From Persicaria tinctoria (lineage: Eukaryota; Streptophyta; Magnoliopsida; Caryophyllales; Polygonaceae), in contig JBANSL010000005.1 in assembly GCA_037127255.1 (NCBI GenBank), positions 83,209,160 to 83,273,159 on the forward strand: a stretch of DNA of 64,000 bases, in the 5' to 3' direction. The notes beneath the pieces were generated by a model. It was not told the DNA's origin, searched no databases, and saw nothing but the letters and a program-made list of their open reading frames with translations. Both the position numbers and the translations under genes were made by a program. Shown here piece after piece: positions 53,711 through 64,000 of this stretch (its first letter is position 1; each line of letters starts with the position of its first letter).

Positions 53711-56700
53711 AGATGTGCTTTTGAAATTGTAGGGGGGTAGGGAAAAGAACGTTCTGGACGGAAATTGACTCAATGTGTAAAAACGAACATATACAAATCA
53801 TGGCACTAGCAGAAACTAAGACGGAAAATATTCCGGATGACAAAATGTGGAGAAATATTGGTTTTGATGAAGGAGCTTGGTCACCGGCTATCAGGCGATC
53901 TGGTGGAATAGGACTCTTGTGGAAATCTCAACAGCTACTAGATTTCAATATCTCCATTGTTGTCCACTTTCCGCGTATTATCGACCTAAGATTGGATAGC
54001 CTACTTGCTGGGTTTCCAATCTTAGCCCTATTTGTCTATGCACCACCCACACCAAGTGAGAAAGTTCCATTTTGGGAACTATTAAAAACGATTATCAACG
54101 ACGCAACTATTTTGTGCATTGTTCTGGGAGATCTTAATGAGATCCTATGCAGTGCTGATAAGCTTGGCGGTGCCTCCCTTCGGACATCCAGGTTTTCTCG
54201 ACTTATCTCGTTTAAAAACGAATGCTCACTACTAGACCTTCCCACCTTTGGCAACCCTTACACGTGGAGGAAAAACCCGGAGGAGAATTTTAACATCCGT
54301 GAAAAGCTTGACCGGGTGCTTGTACATCAACCGGTCATCGAAGCTTTTCCTAACCTGATCACATACAATGGCGCCTTCTCTACCTCGGACCATTGTCCAA
54401 TTTCCATCTCTTTTGAAGTTAATCCTAGTTTCAAAGCCCCATCTTTTAAATTCGAAAATGCCTGGTTACTTCGGAAAGATTTTCGTAACGTAGTTAAACA
54501 ATCCTGGAGGGCTACTTGCCCTGGCTCTTCCATGTTCCAATTAATGTTCAAACAAAAAATATTGGAAAAAAAAAAAGCAAAAGAATGGAATAAAACGAGT
54601 TTTGGGAACATTTTCCGGCAATTAAAAGAGGTGGAGTCGGAGCTGCTACATATTCAATCCTCGGGTACCGGGATTTTTTCTCAAACTAATCAAAGCAAGG
54701 AAAAGCGCCTGATCACCAAGAAAGAGAAGCTCCTAATATTTCAAAAATCGTTTTGGAGCCAAAGAGCTAAAACCAAACACCTCAAACTATCGGATTCCAA
54801 CACCGCATATTTTCACCGAGTGGCGACTGGCCGTAGGCACAGGAAACAGATTCGCAACATCGTCTCTTCCTCTGGCACAGTTGTTGTGGGCGAAGAGAAT
54901 GTTAAGAATGAGATCAAAAAGGATTTCGAGAAGAGATTCAAGAAAGAACCAATAGACGATAGGCTCCTCGGCGAGTTGCTAGACCTAATTCAGCCTTCCA
55001 TCTCGTCGGAGGAAAACAGCTTTCTCACAAAACTCCCATCAAACACGGAAATTAAATCTACAGTTTTTAACTTAGGGAGGAATAAATCACCGGGTCCGGA
55101 TGGCTTCACTGCTGAATTCTATAAAAAATATTGGAATATCATAGGTAAATCTGTAACCTGTGCGGTCAAAGAGTTTTTCCGTTCCGGAAAAATGCTTAAA
55201 CAAATAAACCATGCCTTTATTTCCCTCCTCCCTAAAAGAGACGACCACACGACCACTAGTCACTACCGCCCTATCAGTTTATGTTCCAATGTCTACAAAA
55301 TTATCTCCAAAATCCTAACTGACAGAATGAAAAGGGTCATTGGTAAACTTATTCATCCTCTACAGGGTGCCTTTGTAACAGACAGGGCTATTCAAGATAA
55401 CGTTCTAATAGCTCATGAAATCTTCCACTCCTACAAAAATCGGAGGGGCCGGGAAGGATGGCTAGCAATAAAACTGGATATGGAAAAAGCATACGATAGA
55501 GTTGACTGGAACTTTATTCAAAAGGTGCTTAAAAGGTTTGGTTTTCACGACACTTTCATCTCCTGGATAATGGAATGTATTACGTCGGTTTCTTTCTCAG
55601 TATTAGTCAACAATGGCCCTACGGATCTGATTTATCCATCTCGGGGTCTTCGCCAAGGGGATCCGCTATCTCCTTTCCTTTTTATTTTAGGGGCAGAGAT
55701 TCTGGCCCGAAAACTAGTTGCTGAAGCTTGCCTAGACAAAACACACATTGGGTTCCCGATTGGACATAACGGCCCTCGGATTCCGTTCCTTTCCTTTGTC
55801 GATGATATCATAATTTTCTCAAAAGGTAGTTTGGATGCAGGGCGCACAGTGAAGGCGATTGTTGACTCATACTGCAAAGTGTCGGGCCAAAAGGTCAACT
55901 ACCATAAATCTAGTTTCCAAGCTACGAAAGGTATCCCAAACCATAGGATCCTCGAACTACGCACCTGCCTCGATATCCCCAATGAAAATTCAATAGAAAA
56001 GTATTTAGGTTGTCCCATTATCAATGGAAGAGTTACTAAAAGCATGTTCGAAGAGATCATCTGTAAATCGAAACAACAATTGACAAAATGGAGGGCTAAT
56101 GCCCTCACCCAACAAGGTCGTGCCACCTTGATCAACTCCAACTTGTCCGCTAAGCCGTTATATGCTATGCAAAATTTTATGCTCCCCGCGGCTGTGCACA
56201 AAGAACTCGACCAGATAAACCGTTCTTTCTTTTGGAACAAGGATCTCCAGTATCGGCCGTTGATTAGCTGGGACAGAATATGTAAACCGAAGCAGTGTGG
56301 GGGGTTGGGAATTCGAAAATCTAGCGACATGAACGTGGCTCTCCAAATGAAGCTATTGTGGAAAATTCTGGTCGAACCGGGTAATGTATGGGTGTTAGTG
56401 ATTAGACATAAATACCTGCGTTCTGCCAGTATTTTTGAATACAAAAACAACAGATCTAGCTCTTGGCAGTGGTCTAAGTTGTCTGCTCTAATCGGTAAGT
56501 TTAAAGAGGGGCTTATTTGGTCAGTTGGAGATGGGCGAGCTATTAAGTTTTGGACAGACAATTGGATCTCAACCTCGCCTCTATCAGACAGGGAAGAATG
56601 CCCTCAAAGTTACAATCAAGACGAAAATGTCAGTGATTATATTCTGGGGGGTAAGTGGTGGACAGAAAAGCTTCAAGAGGCTCTCCCAATTGATATAGTG

Positions 56701-57837
56701 CATGAGATCCAAGATATTCCCCTACCTACCTCGACTATGCAAGACCGCTTATACTGGTGGTCGGACAAGGAAGGCTGGTTTACTACTGCCAGTGCATATA
56801 AATTGATTACAGCTCACTCGGCACCACTTCCAGACCATAATGCCTGGATTTGGAAAATTAACACACCTCCGAAAGTTAAAAACTTTCTTTGGAAGATCGC
56901 TCAGGATGGCCTCTCAACCGCTTCCAGGCTGTCCAACAGGGGTGCTTCGGTCCCACCTACCTGCTCTATGTGTAATGCGGCACCTGAGGATGAGATCCAT
57001 CTGTTTCTGGAGTGTTCCTTCATCCAAGCGATACACCAGCTTCCGCCCCAGGTCAGGCAACAAATTGTTTGCCTGATTGCACAGTCCAGACTTATTAAGC
57101 CCATCCTATCTACCCTTGGGAAGAGCCTTCCTCCTTCCGCTCTGTCCAACCTCGCTTTCTCGTGGTGGACGACATGGTGTGTCAGGAACAAACATCTGTT
57201 TCAACAGGCTGTAATTCCGCAAAAAGATATAGCCTTACGACTGATCAAATCCCATATAGATAACTGGAATAAGACATCGGTTGTTGAGGCTGACTTTGAG
57301 GAAGACTTTCGCCCGCTTTGACAGCACCTTGTCAAAAAACAATGTAAGAATCAAAAAACAATTTCATGGCGGAAGCCTCCCTTAGGCACTTTCAAACTAA
57401 ACTTCGACGGTTCAACACTTTCTAACGGCGAAAGCTCAGCAGGTGCCATTATTAGGGACTGGGTTGGTCACCCGATTTCAGTACACCACCAACGCCTGGG
57501 TAAGCAAAATCCACTCAAAGCGGAAGCATTAGCTCTTAAACTAGGGATCCAACAGGTGCGGCAACTACATATAGGAAAGATCCAGATTGAGGGCGACAAC
57601 AAGATTATCATCGATCACTTAAATAGGAAATCCAAATGCCCCTGAGAGATCGAACTAATATTGTCGGATGTTCAAATCCTGCTATCGACTATGGAAGACA
57701 TAGTTTTCTTCCATGTTCCTCGCATGGGCAATAGAGTGGCGGATAAGGTTGCACACCTTAACCACTCTGCCCGAGGAGTCGATATTAAAAACGATCCTGG
57801 TCTCATTGACCTCATCCGCAAGGATGCTGCTGGGTAG
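53707..57837 (+). pseudogene. LINE D ORF2: endonuclease, RT, zf-RVT and RNase H, three in-frame stops
   Basis: ORF2 starts at ATG 53707 (MKMCF) and ends at TAG 57835. It stays in one frame with TGA at 53722-53724 (in place of the Trp of the WNCRG motif), 57319-57321, and about 57643 (again a Trp position). The open central part, 53773-57321, is 1,182 codons. Endonuclease: LAETKTE, GDLNEI (about 119) and SDHCPI (206-207). RT: NKSPGPDGF, YRPISLCS, GAFVTDRAIQDN, KLDMEKAYDRV, GLRQGDPLSPFLF and catalytic FVDD (677-678; usual form FADD). A zf-RVT segment (CSMCNAAPEDEIHL) and, after the stop, RNase H (LNFDGSTLSNG, KAEALAL, IEGDN) follow. The first stop removes the normal start, so the copy is dead unless translated from 53773 without the first endonuclease residues. 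Confidence 0.94.
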
Positions 57838-57896
57838 GGTCAGCCCACCCGAATTCTTTCCTTATCAAAAAAAAAAAATCAATTTGGGTTTGAAGC

Positions 57897-58640
57897 CTTC
57901 AAACTCTCAAGTCTTAACCCTCAAGTGACCGACCAAGAGAGAAGAGACAAGAGTGTGAAAAATGAACCAGTCAAACCCAAAATCATAATTTTAGGCTAGA
58001 ATAACGAAATTTTCAATAGAAAAGTTACCAGGATTAATCAAAAGTCTTCAATCGATGACTTTTTGCTCTAATTCTTCTACTAACGAGATGTAACTTGGAA
58101 GAATATCAGCTTTTCGCGTGGTCTGAATGGGTGCTGGAAAGAGGAACCAAAAACAAGTGGGGAATCGCTAATAGAGGTGGTCGACAAAGACCTTGTACGG
58201 AGGAGATTGGAATGAGGCAATGGGGAAGAGCTCCCCTGATGTAGGAAGAAGAAAGAAGATGCTATTATAGACTTCAGAAGATTTTTTTTTTTTTAAAAAA
58301 AAACTTATATTATAGAGATAAATATAAATTTGATAGATTTGATTTGTACTTCAAACTAAGGATACGATGTTATTATATAAATATAAATTTGATAGATTCG
58401 ATTTGTGTACGTAGGTTATTATGAAAATGATGATCCCTAAAATATAAGGTATGCAGTACATGGAAAGTTTATTTGTTTAAAATTAAGATTTAAGTGAGAA
58501 CCGTGATTTTTTTAATATATTTTTAATGTCTCATGGCTCCCATTGTTATTATTTAGATTTTTTTTTAAAATATTCACTAAAAAATAATTATTTAATAAAA
58601 TATTCAAACTTTTAAAATATTTACACAAATATTCATTTTT
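57897..58640. other. Host sequence right of LINE D
   Basis: 57925-58125 repeats, in diverged form, the sequence at 50130-50330. After that the stretch is AT-rich with two copies of TATAAATTTGATAGATT (58325 and 58380). No gene is seen. Confidence 0.45.
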
Positions 58641-58651
58641 TTTCAGGCCGG

Positions 58652-58765
58652 ACAAAAAAACGCGGTCTCAGTCCGCGTTTTATTATTAAGGTAAAAAATC
58701 TGAAATTGGGTGAAAAGAGGGAAAAAACTAACACAAAAGACGCGGTCCCAGGCCGCGTCTCTTTT
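58652..58765. repeat. Two GC-rich palindromes in AT-rich DNA
   Basis: AAAACGCGG-TCTCAGT-CCGCGTTTT (58656-58680) and AGACGCGG-TCCCAGG-CCGCGTCT (58738-58760) are two similar hairpins about 80 bp apart, each flanked by A and T runs. The loops are near-complementary variants (TCTCAGT, TCCCAGG). Confidence 0.8.
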
Positions 58766-59190
58766 TTTTTATTATTTTGAAAATTGGGTGAAAAGTGAAT
58801 AATTTTTATCTTTTTGAATGGCTATAAATTAAGATGATATTTTTTATTTTGAAAATTGATAGAATATAAAAAATATCTTCCTATAAAAATAATAAGAATT
58901 AAATTAAACAGAGAAAATAATTGCAATAAAATATTCGCCATAAAAGAAATTTCTCGATTGAAGCAAATTGATATGCTTAATTACATTATATGTTCAAGAG
59001 AAGAGAGCACATATATGTAAATATTTACCAATTGCAACTTATGCTAATAAAAAAATGGGTAATTAAAAAATTATTCTTAAATTTGCTAGATAAGTTATTG
59101 ATATTTCATTACCCTATTATAAATTTTATGCCATGTTAATTTTTTGCGTTATTCACCAAGTATAATACCAGTCATGTAATTGATATAAAA
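58766..59190. other. AT-rich non-coding stretch, probable Helitron body
   Basis: No coding frame. It precedes the Helitron 3' end at 59226 and may be part of that element, whose 5' end I could not place. Confidence 0.35.
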
Positions 59191-59226
59191 TGATGTCCCG
59201 GGCGTAGTACGGGTCTGCCACCCTAG
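59191..59226 (+). mobile_element. Helitron 3' terminus
   Basis: The imperfect hairpin CCCGGGCGTAGTACGGG (59197-59213) is followed 9 nt later by CTAG (59223-59226) and T, which meets the Helitron 3' rule (hairpin, about 10 nt, CTRR, then T). It is on the plus strand and belongs to a different family from the 34-40 kb block. Confidence 0.55.
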
Positions 59227-59315
59227 TTATCTAGTAAAAGTTGTGTTCAACCCTTATTAATGTGAAACTCATTATTGCCCTTATTTTAAAATAAATTAGC
59301 TCAGCCGCCAGTAAA

Positions 59316-61010
59316 ATGTACGCGCTTCACGCGCTCTCTCTTCCTCCTCGCATACATCGCCGTTCGCCGCCCAGCCCTAAATACACCCACCCGTGCTTCA
59401 GACCAAGCCTGCAGTTCCCCATCTTCACAAAGCAACTATGGATTCCAAAGGAGGTAGCTCCCTCCTTTTGCTGTCCGATTCAAGATCCCAATCTCAATTC
59501 TACCCCAAAAAAGAGAAGATCTCAATCTCAATTGGTTTCGATTCCAATTGATTGTACTATGTATGAGTGCGTCCTTTGTGTTGGCGCTTCAGTTTTGTTC
59601 TCATCGATGAGGATCGGGCATGCCTTGGTTGTCGGCGGTGGGTTCAATTTCGGGCAGTGGAAGGGCTGGCTCTTCGAATGGGTGGTCTTGTCGGCCGCTC
59701 CGTGTTTCAAATGGTGGTATTCCCACTCAATACTCCATACCCCCCTCCACAAGGTGCGTTTCGCTCACTTAGGGTTAATTACCCCTGTATTTTCCTGGAT
59801 GCTATGGTTTGAAGGCCATATTTTTCATGAATTAACACTGATTTGGATTCACCACCCGCGTGATTATAATCTTTTCTGTGAAATTTCTGTTGATTCTACC
59901 CCTATTTCGCCCAACCCGGCATCGTTTTTTGCTTCTAGCCAAGCTGTGTGTTGTTCATGCCTTGGCTTCGCCGACACCATCCGATCTGATGCCTTGGCTT
60001 CGCCGACTGCATCCGATTTGAGTTACTCATGGTGCTCGTCGAGCTGCCTGCTAGGCTACTTAGGAGGTCCTTCGAATTGGCGTCCAGTATTGTCTTCCCG
60101 CACTACTCTCTGTTGTGTGTGTGGCGGACTGGTATGTGGCTCACTACTTTACACAACTACTTTACCTATCTTGCGTGCTTACAAGCATATCCATTTCATC
60201 TCCAAGATGCTTATAATACTTGGGAGTAACCCTCCCCATAGCTTCAATACCGAAGATTCAAACGATTACTCCGTTTACGATGTTGGTATGGATTTTAATT
60301 TGGTCTACATCCGCTTCTATTTACAGTCTGCTACAGCGGGGTCGATGTCTTCGGTTTGTGTCGTCGGCCATCGTTTGTGCAAGCTGCAAGAGCTTCTATA
60401 TCTTCGGCCTTCCCGGTTGCTAGCTACTGTCCAAAGCTGTTGGGTTGTGCTGCTATTTTGCTGCGGTTTTAGTGTGGTTTTGGTTCTGTGGTTCAGCTCC
60501 AAGCGGCTACAGCTGCACGTTGCAATTACAGTCCCTTGTCCTCATCTGTTGTGTCTCGGCCTGATCATGGGTTTGTCGTGGTCGGTTGGTTCCCAAGCTA
60601 CTATCGTTGCAGCAGTTAAGGTTCTAAGAGTAATCTCTTGGCCTTTCAACAACGGTGTGGTATTCCAATTCAATGTTGTGTTACTTGCTCATTTGTATAA
60701 CCTAAGCCTTTTAGTGGGTGTATACCTTATTTTAATTTGTTATCTATCGAATTGGTTTGAGCTCTTATTGCTTGTTTTTAGCCTTTTGGGAATGGTTTCC
60801 CATTTTGTCCAATATAAGCTATGGGTCTTAAGTTTAATTTATAGCCAATTACTTCAGGTTACGTCCATAACCGTACTAAGATGGGTTTCTACACCTTGCC
60901 TTTACACAAATGTTAGGATGAAATCTCATCACCTAAACGATTTACTCGTTCGATCTCTTACGACTAAACATTCCTACAAGGAGGTTCACTATCGAATAAG
61001 GTTTTCATGA
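59316..61010 (+). CDS. LINE E ORF1-like hydrophobic frame, ATGA-overlaps ORF2
   Basis: 564 codons, uninterrupted. The N-terminus is basic and Pro-rich (PRIHRRSPPSPKYTH, then TPKKRRSQSQL). The rest is very rich in Leu, Val, Cys, Ser and Trp with many membrane-like stretches (SCWVVLLFCCGFSVVLVLWF, LVGVYLILICYL). No zinc knuckle, RRM or coiled coil is seen. The stop TGA (61008-61010) overlaps the ORF2 start ATG (61007-61009). The internal duplication (CCTTGGCTTCGCCGAC, 59959 and 59993) is in frame. I see no obvious sequence similarity to the LINE D frame, only similar length, composition and position. It may be a real, novel ORF1 or an A-poor leader that happens to be open. Confidence 0.45.
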   Translation: MYALHALSLPPRIHRRSPPSPKYTHPCFRPSLQFPIFTKQLWIPKEVAPSFCCPIQDPNLNSTPKKRRSQSQLVSIPIDCTMYECVLCVGASVLFSSMRIGHALVVGGGFNFGQWKGWLFEWVVLSAAPCFKWWYSHSILHTPLHKVRFAHLGLITPVFSWMLWFEGHIFHELTLIWIHHPRDYNLFCEISVDSTPISPNPASFFASSQAVCCSCLGFADTIRSDALASPTASDLSYSWCSSSCLLGYLGGPSNWRPVLSSRTTLCCVCGGLVCGSLLYTTTLPILRAYKHIHFISKMLIILGSNPPHSFNTEDSNDYSVYDVGMDFNLVYIRFYLQSATAGSMSSVCVVGHRLCKLQELLYLRPSRLLATVQSCWVVLLFCCGFSVVLVLWFSSKRLQLHVAITVPCPHLLCLGLIMGLSWSVGSQATIVAAVKVLRVISWPFNNGVVFQFNVVLLAHLYNLSLLVGVYLILICYLSNWFELLLLVFSLLGMVSHFVQYKLWVLSLIYSQLLQVTSITVLRWVSTPCLYTNVRMKSHHLNDLLVRSLTTKHSYKEVHYRIRFS

Positions 61011-64000
61011 ATATATGCACTTGGAATTCATGCGGCATCCGGAGCCGTAATTTCTGGACTAATATTGATTTCTTCTGCAAAACAAACTCTATAAATGTTC
61101 TTGCTCTCATCGAAACTAAAACGAATAAAATTCCGCCTGAAACAATGTGGAAGAAATGTGGTTTCACGGGCATCGCCTTTGACCCGGCTTGTGGGTTCTC
61201 GGGTGGCATCTGCTTACTGTGGAAAGATCTCCCTATCTCTCAAGGGTCAATCGACCTAATCTCTACGAATCACCGTTTCATCCATTTCAACTATACAGAT
61301 AATAGTCGAAGGTCCACTGTCGCTTTCATTATTATATATGCTCCCCCTGATAATAGACTAAAGCAGGCTTTCTGGGATTCTGTCTCCACTTATATCGATG
61401 GTCTCGATATTCCCTTCTGTATCATGGGGGATTTCAACGACATCGGGTGCCCGGCGGATAAGGCTGGAGGGGCGATTACGTTACCCTCAAGGTTCATAAG
61501 ACTAAATCATCTAAAAAACAATTTAGATCTGCAGGATGTCCCTTCCTTTGGTGGGGATTTTACCTGGCAGATAAAAAAGGGTGGTCCGGATAACTGCCTC
61601 GAAAGATTTGACCGTCTTCTTATGCTCACAAATCTGCTTCCTAGTTACGATTATGTTCGTCTACAGGTGCACCCTTTTACCCGGTCGGATCACGCCCCTA
61701 TCTCGGCTGATTTCCGTAGTGACGTACGGCATAGTAACCGTCCATTCCGGTTTGAACTAGCATGGTCTCAAAGGCCTGACTACAAGAATATCGTGACCCA
61801 AGCTTGGCGCGTGAATCGACCTGGTTCCCTCATGTTCAACCTTACTCAAAAATTAAAACAACTAAAATCACTTTCAAAAGCTTGGCATAAAAAGTCGTTC
61901 GAGAACATCAGTAACCAAATCGTTGCAACAGATGCAGCTCTTCTAGATATACAATCTAAACTGGTATCTAATTTCGAACCAAATGATCTCAGCCACATGA
62001 AAAGACTTCTCAATAAAAGGGAGCGATTGCTTGATTTTCACAGACGGTACTGGGCTCAACGGGCTAAGGTTAGACATATCAAACTTAACGACTCCAACAC
62101 TGGTTACTTCCATAGGGTGGCCACAATCAAAAAAGGGAAAAAATTCATTAAAAATATTACTCTTGAGAACGGAATTCAATCGTCTGACCCAGATTTCATT
62201 CAACAACAGTTTCTACAACAGTTCACAGCTAGATTCCGCTCGTCCATAGATCCTTCGCGGCGGAATGTGGAGCTGTTGCAGGTCATCTCCCATGATGTCT
62301 CTCCACAGGATAATGTTCTACTGACTAGGCCAGTGACGAACCTGGAAATTAAAAATGCGTTGTTTACTATCAAAGCAGATAAATCGCCCGGCCCTGACGG
62401 CTTTCCGGATGGCTTCTTCCAATCCCACTGGAAGACAGTGGGCCCCTCGGTTACTAAGGCGGTAAAAGCCTTCTTTTCCTCGGGAAAACTTTTGCGACAA
62501 GTCAACCACACGTTCATCACTCTTCTCCCTAAGAATGATAACCCGTCGATGATCAATCATTATAGACCTATTAGTTTATGCTCAACTATTTACAAAATTA
62601 TTGCAAAGGTCCTAACTGTAAGACTTGGCATGATATTCGACAAGTTAATACATCCATTACAAAGCGCCTTTACAAAAGGACGTTCTATTCAAGATAATAT
62701 CCTCATAGCTCACGAGATTCTGCACACATTTAGAATAAAAAAAGGCAAGCAGGGCTTGGTGGCTCTAAAGCTTGATATGGAAAAAGCTTAGGACCGAATC
62801 GAATGGTCATTCTTGTTCCAAGTTCTGGCCAGGTTTGGTTTCGATCTTAAGTTCATCTCCTGGATTAGGGAATGTGTCTCCACGGTATCTTACTCTCTGT
62901 TAGTCAATGACGAACCATCCTCGATCATCGTACCTTCCAGAGGTTTGAGGCAGGGAGATCCTCTGTCGCCTTTTCTATTCATACTGGCGTCAGAAGTTCT
63001 GGCTAGAAATCTGCAAGTTGCCTCCACGGTTAATAAAGACCTTGGCATCTCTTTTGGGAACTCTGTTAAGATTCCTTTCCTGGCTTTTGCTGACGACATC
63101 ATTATATTCACCAAAGCTTCTACAGAGGCATGTGCTGTTGTGTCAACTATTTTAGACAAATTTTTTATCGCATCGGGACAGAAGGTAAACTTACATAAAT
63201 CTAGCTTTCAAGTATCCCCCAATACGAACTCAGCATCTATCCGTTCTATTACCAATACATTGGGAATTCCCCAAGCGAATAATCTGGATAAATACCTGGG
63301 ATGCCCTATTATAAATGGTCGTGTCAACAGAGACACCTTTGCGGAAGTCGTTCTAAAATAAAAAAACCAACTCACCAAGTGGAAAGCCAGTAGCCTTTCG
63401 GCCGAGGGTAGGAAAATTCTGATTCAGTCAAATCTTAGCGCTCAACCTCTTTTCCTAATGCAGGCGTTTCTTCTGCCAACAAATATTCTCAATGAACTGG
63501 ATAAGGTTTACAGATCGTTCTTTTGGAATAGGAGCTCTGGGTCTCCCCCGCTTATTAGTTGGGATAAAATCTGTTCCGATACCCTAAAAGGCGGTCTAGG
63601 ACTGCACAAAGCAGAAACCATGAATATCGCCCTACAAATGAAATTGCTTTGGAAGATTATTGCGGAACCTTCGAACATCTGGGTCCGAGTTATCTCGGAA
63701 AAATACCTGAAAGGAGCGCCTTTGCTCGACTATGTTAAAAAACAAAATACCTCCTGGCAGTGGGGTAGACTAATGTCTCTCAGGAAGCTCTTCAACCCAG
63801 GGTTGCGGTGGAGTATCGGTAATGGTAGATCAGTTAATTTCTGGTCGGACTGCTGGGCCTTTGACACCCCCCTTAACGACCGTCTGTTGGGTAAATTCCC
63901 ACCGGAAGTGTCTAAACTCACAGTAGTGCACTTTATCCTACATCCCAATATCTGGGATTGCCATAAATTGCGTCATATGCTTCGACAGTACTTATCCCCT
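61007..64000 (+). pseudogene. LINE E ORF2: endonuclease and RT, two in-frame stops, runs off the window
   Basis: It starts MNICTWNSCGIRSRNFW, the normal LINE endonuclease start. Endonuclease: LALIETKTNKIP, IMGDFNDIG and SDHAPI. RT: ADKSPGPDGFP, YRPISLCS, SAFTKGRSIQDN, KLDMEKA then TAG (62789-62791) in the KAYDR motif, GLRQGDPLSPFLF, and the catalytic FADD at about 63092. A TAA at 63359-63361 follows in the thumb, after GCPIINGRV. Beyond it the frame is open to the window end (QSNLSAQPLFLMQ, FFWNRSS, LKGGLGLHKAETMN, WSIGNGRSVNFWSD). All pieces share one frame. The zf-RVT, RNase H, poly-A and TSD lie outside. It is the same family as LINE D (GCPIINGRV, YRPISLCS shared) but diverged from it. Confidence 0.93.

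Larger units (their letters stand above)
50987..57877 (+). mobile_element. LINE D: full-length L1-like LINE with a 19-bp TSD
   Basis: The TSD ATCAATTTGGGTTTGAAGC is at 50968-50986 and 57878-57896, and a poly-A tail (57867-57877) lies directly before the second copy. The element is 6.9 kb and carries a 5' region, a long unidentified ORF1-type frame, and an ORF2 with endonuclease, RT, zf-RVT and RNase H. Perfect TSDs and very few ORF2 lesions mean a recent insertion. Confidence 0.95.

Noticed and set aside
58656..58760. Rho-independent terminators
   Set aside because: They are hairpins with T runs, but in plant nuclear DNA, with A runs on the other side; they are better read as repeat-borne palindromes.

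Overview
The window is nuclear DNA of a flowering plant, most likely a eudicot. It shows GT-AG spliced exons, plant-type Copia and L1-like LINE retrotransposons, a plant mobile domain gene, a B3-domain gene fragment, TTTAGGG telomere-type repeats, and a chloroplast fragment whose gene order (trnQ-psbK-psbI-trnS-trnG-trnR-atpA) is the standard angiosperm order. Almost all of it is accessory sequence. No complete, clearly functional host gene is visible.

Layout. 1-1.04 kb: 5' exons of an En/Spm-type (Transposase_24) gene on the minus strand. 1.6-5.7 kb: a Copia element, 3'-truncated in the reverse transcriptase (RT). 5.7-14.7 kb: a scrambled region with a LINE fragment, a ~2.6 kb degenerate tandem repeat, and an inverted mosaic of Copia, B3-gene and LINE pieces that mirrors the sequence at 5.65-5.9 kb. 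15.37-23.07 kb: a stack of nested insertions. LINE B carries a hAT-like element, which carries an LTR-type insertion, and LINE B also carries LINE C; target-site duplications (TSDs) support most levels. 23.1-24.97 kb: palindromic tandem repeats and a MITE. 24.97-27.3 kb: a plant-mobile-domain gene, four exons in register, cut off by chloroplast DNA. 27.3-33.57 kb: a nuclear plastid insertion (NUPT) whose trnG intron is split by a 2.79 kb solo LTR with a perfect 5-bp TSD. 33.6-39.7 kb: nested and tandem Helitron ends. 40.9-44.3 kb: tandem copies of a coiled-coil-like pseudogene. 45.5-48.1 kb: a Copia fragment on the minus strand. 48.5-48.9 kb: last exons of an AMP1-like glutamate carboxypeptidase. 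50.99-57.88 kb: a full-length LINE (D) with a 19-bp TSD. 59.2 kb: a Helitron 3' end. 59.3-64 kb: a related LINE (E) that runs off the window.

The most interesting signals are: (i) LINEs D and E, which both have a long, hydrophobic, unrecognised open frame that ends in an ATGA overlap with ORF2; (ii) an array of at least ten Helitron 5'-terminal units; (iii) a clean relative chronology of nested insertions, including a solo LTR inside a plastid intron; (iv) mosaic junctions that look like template switching. Most coding disruptions in the retroelements are single in-frame TGA or TAG codons at positions where the family has Trp or Gln, which suggests recent activity followed by cytosine-deamination decay.
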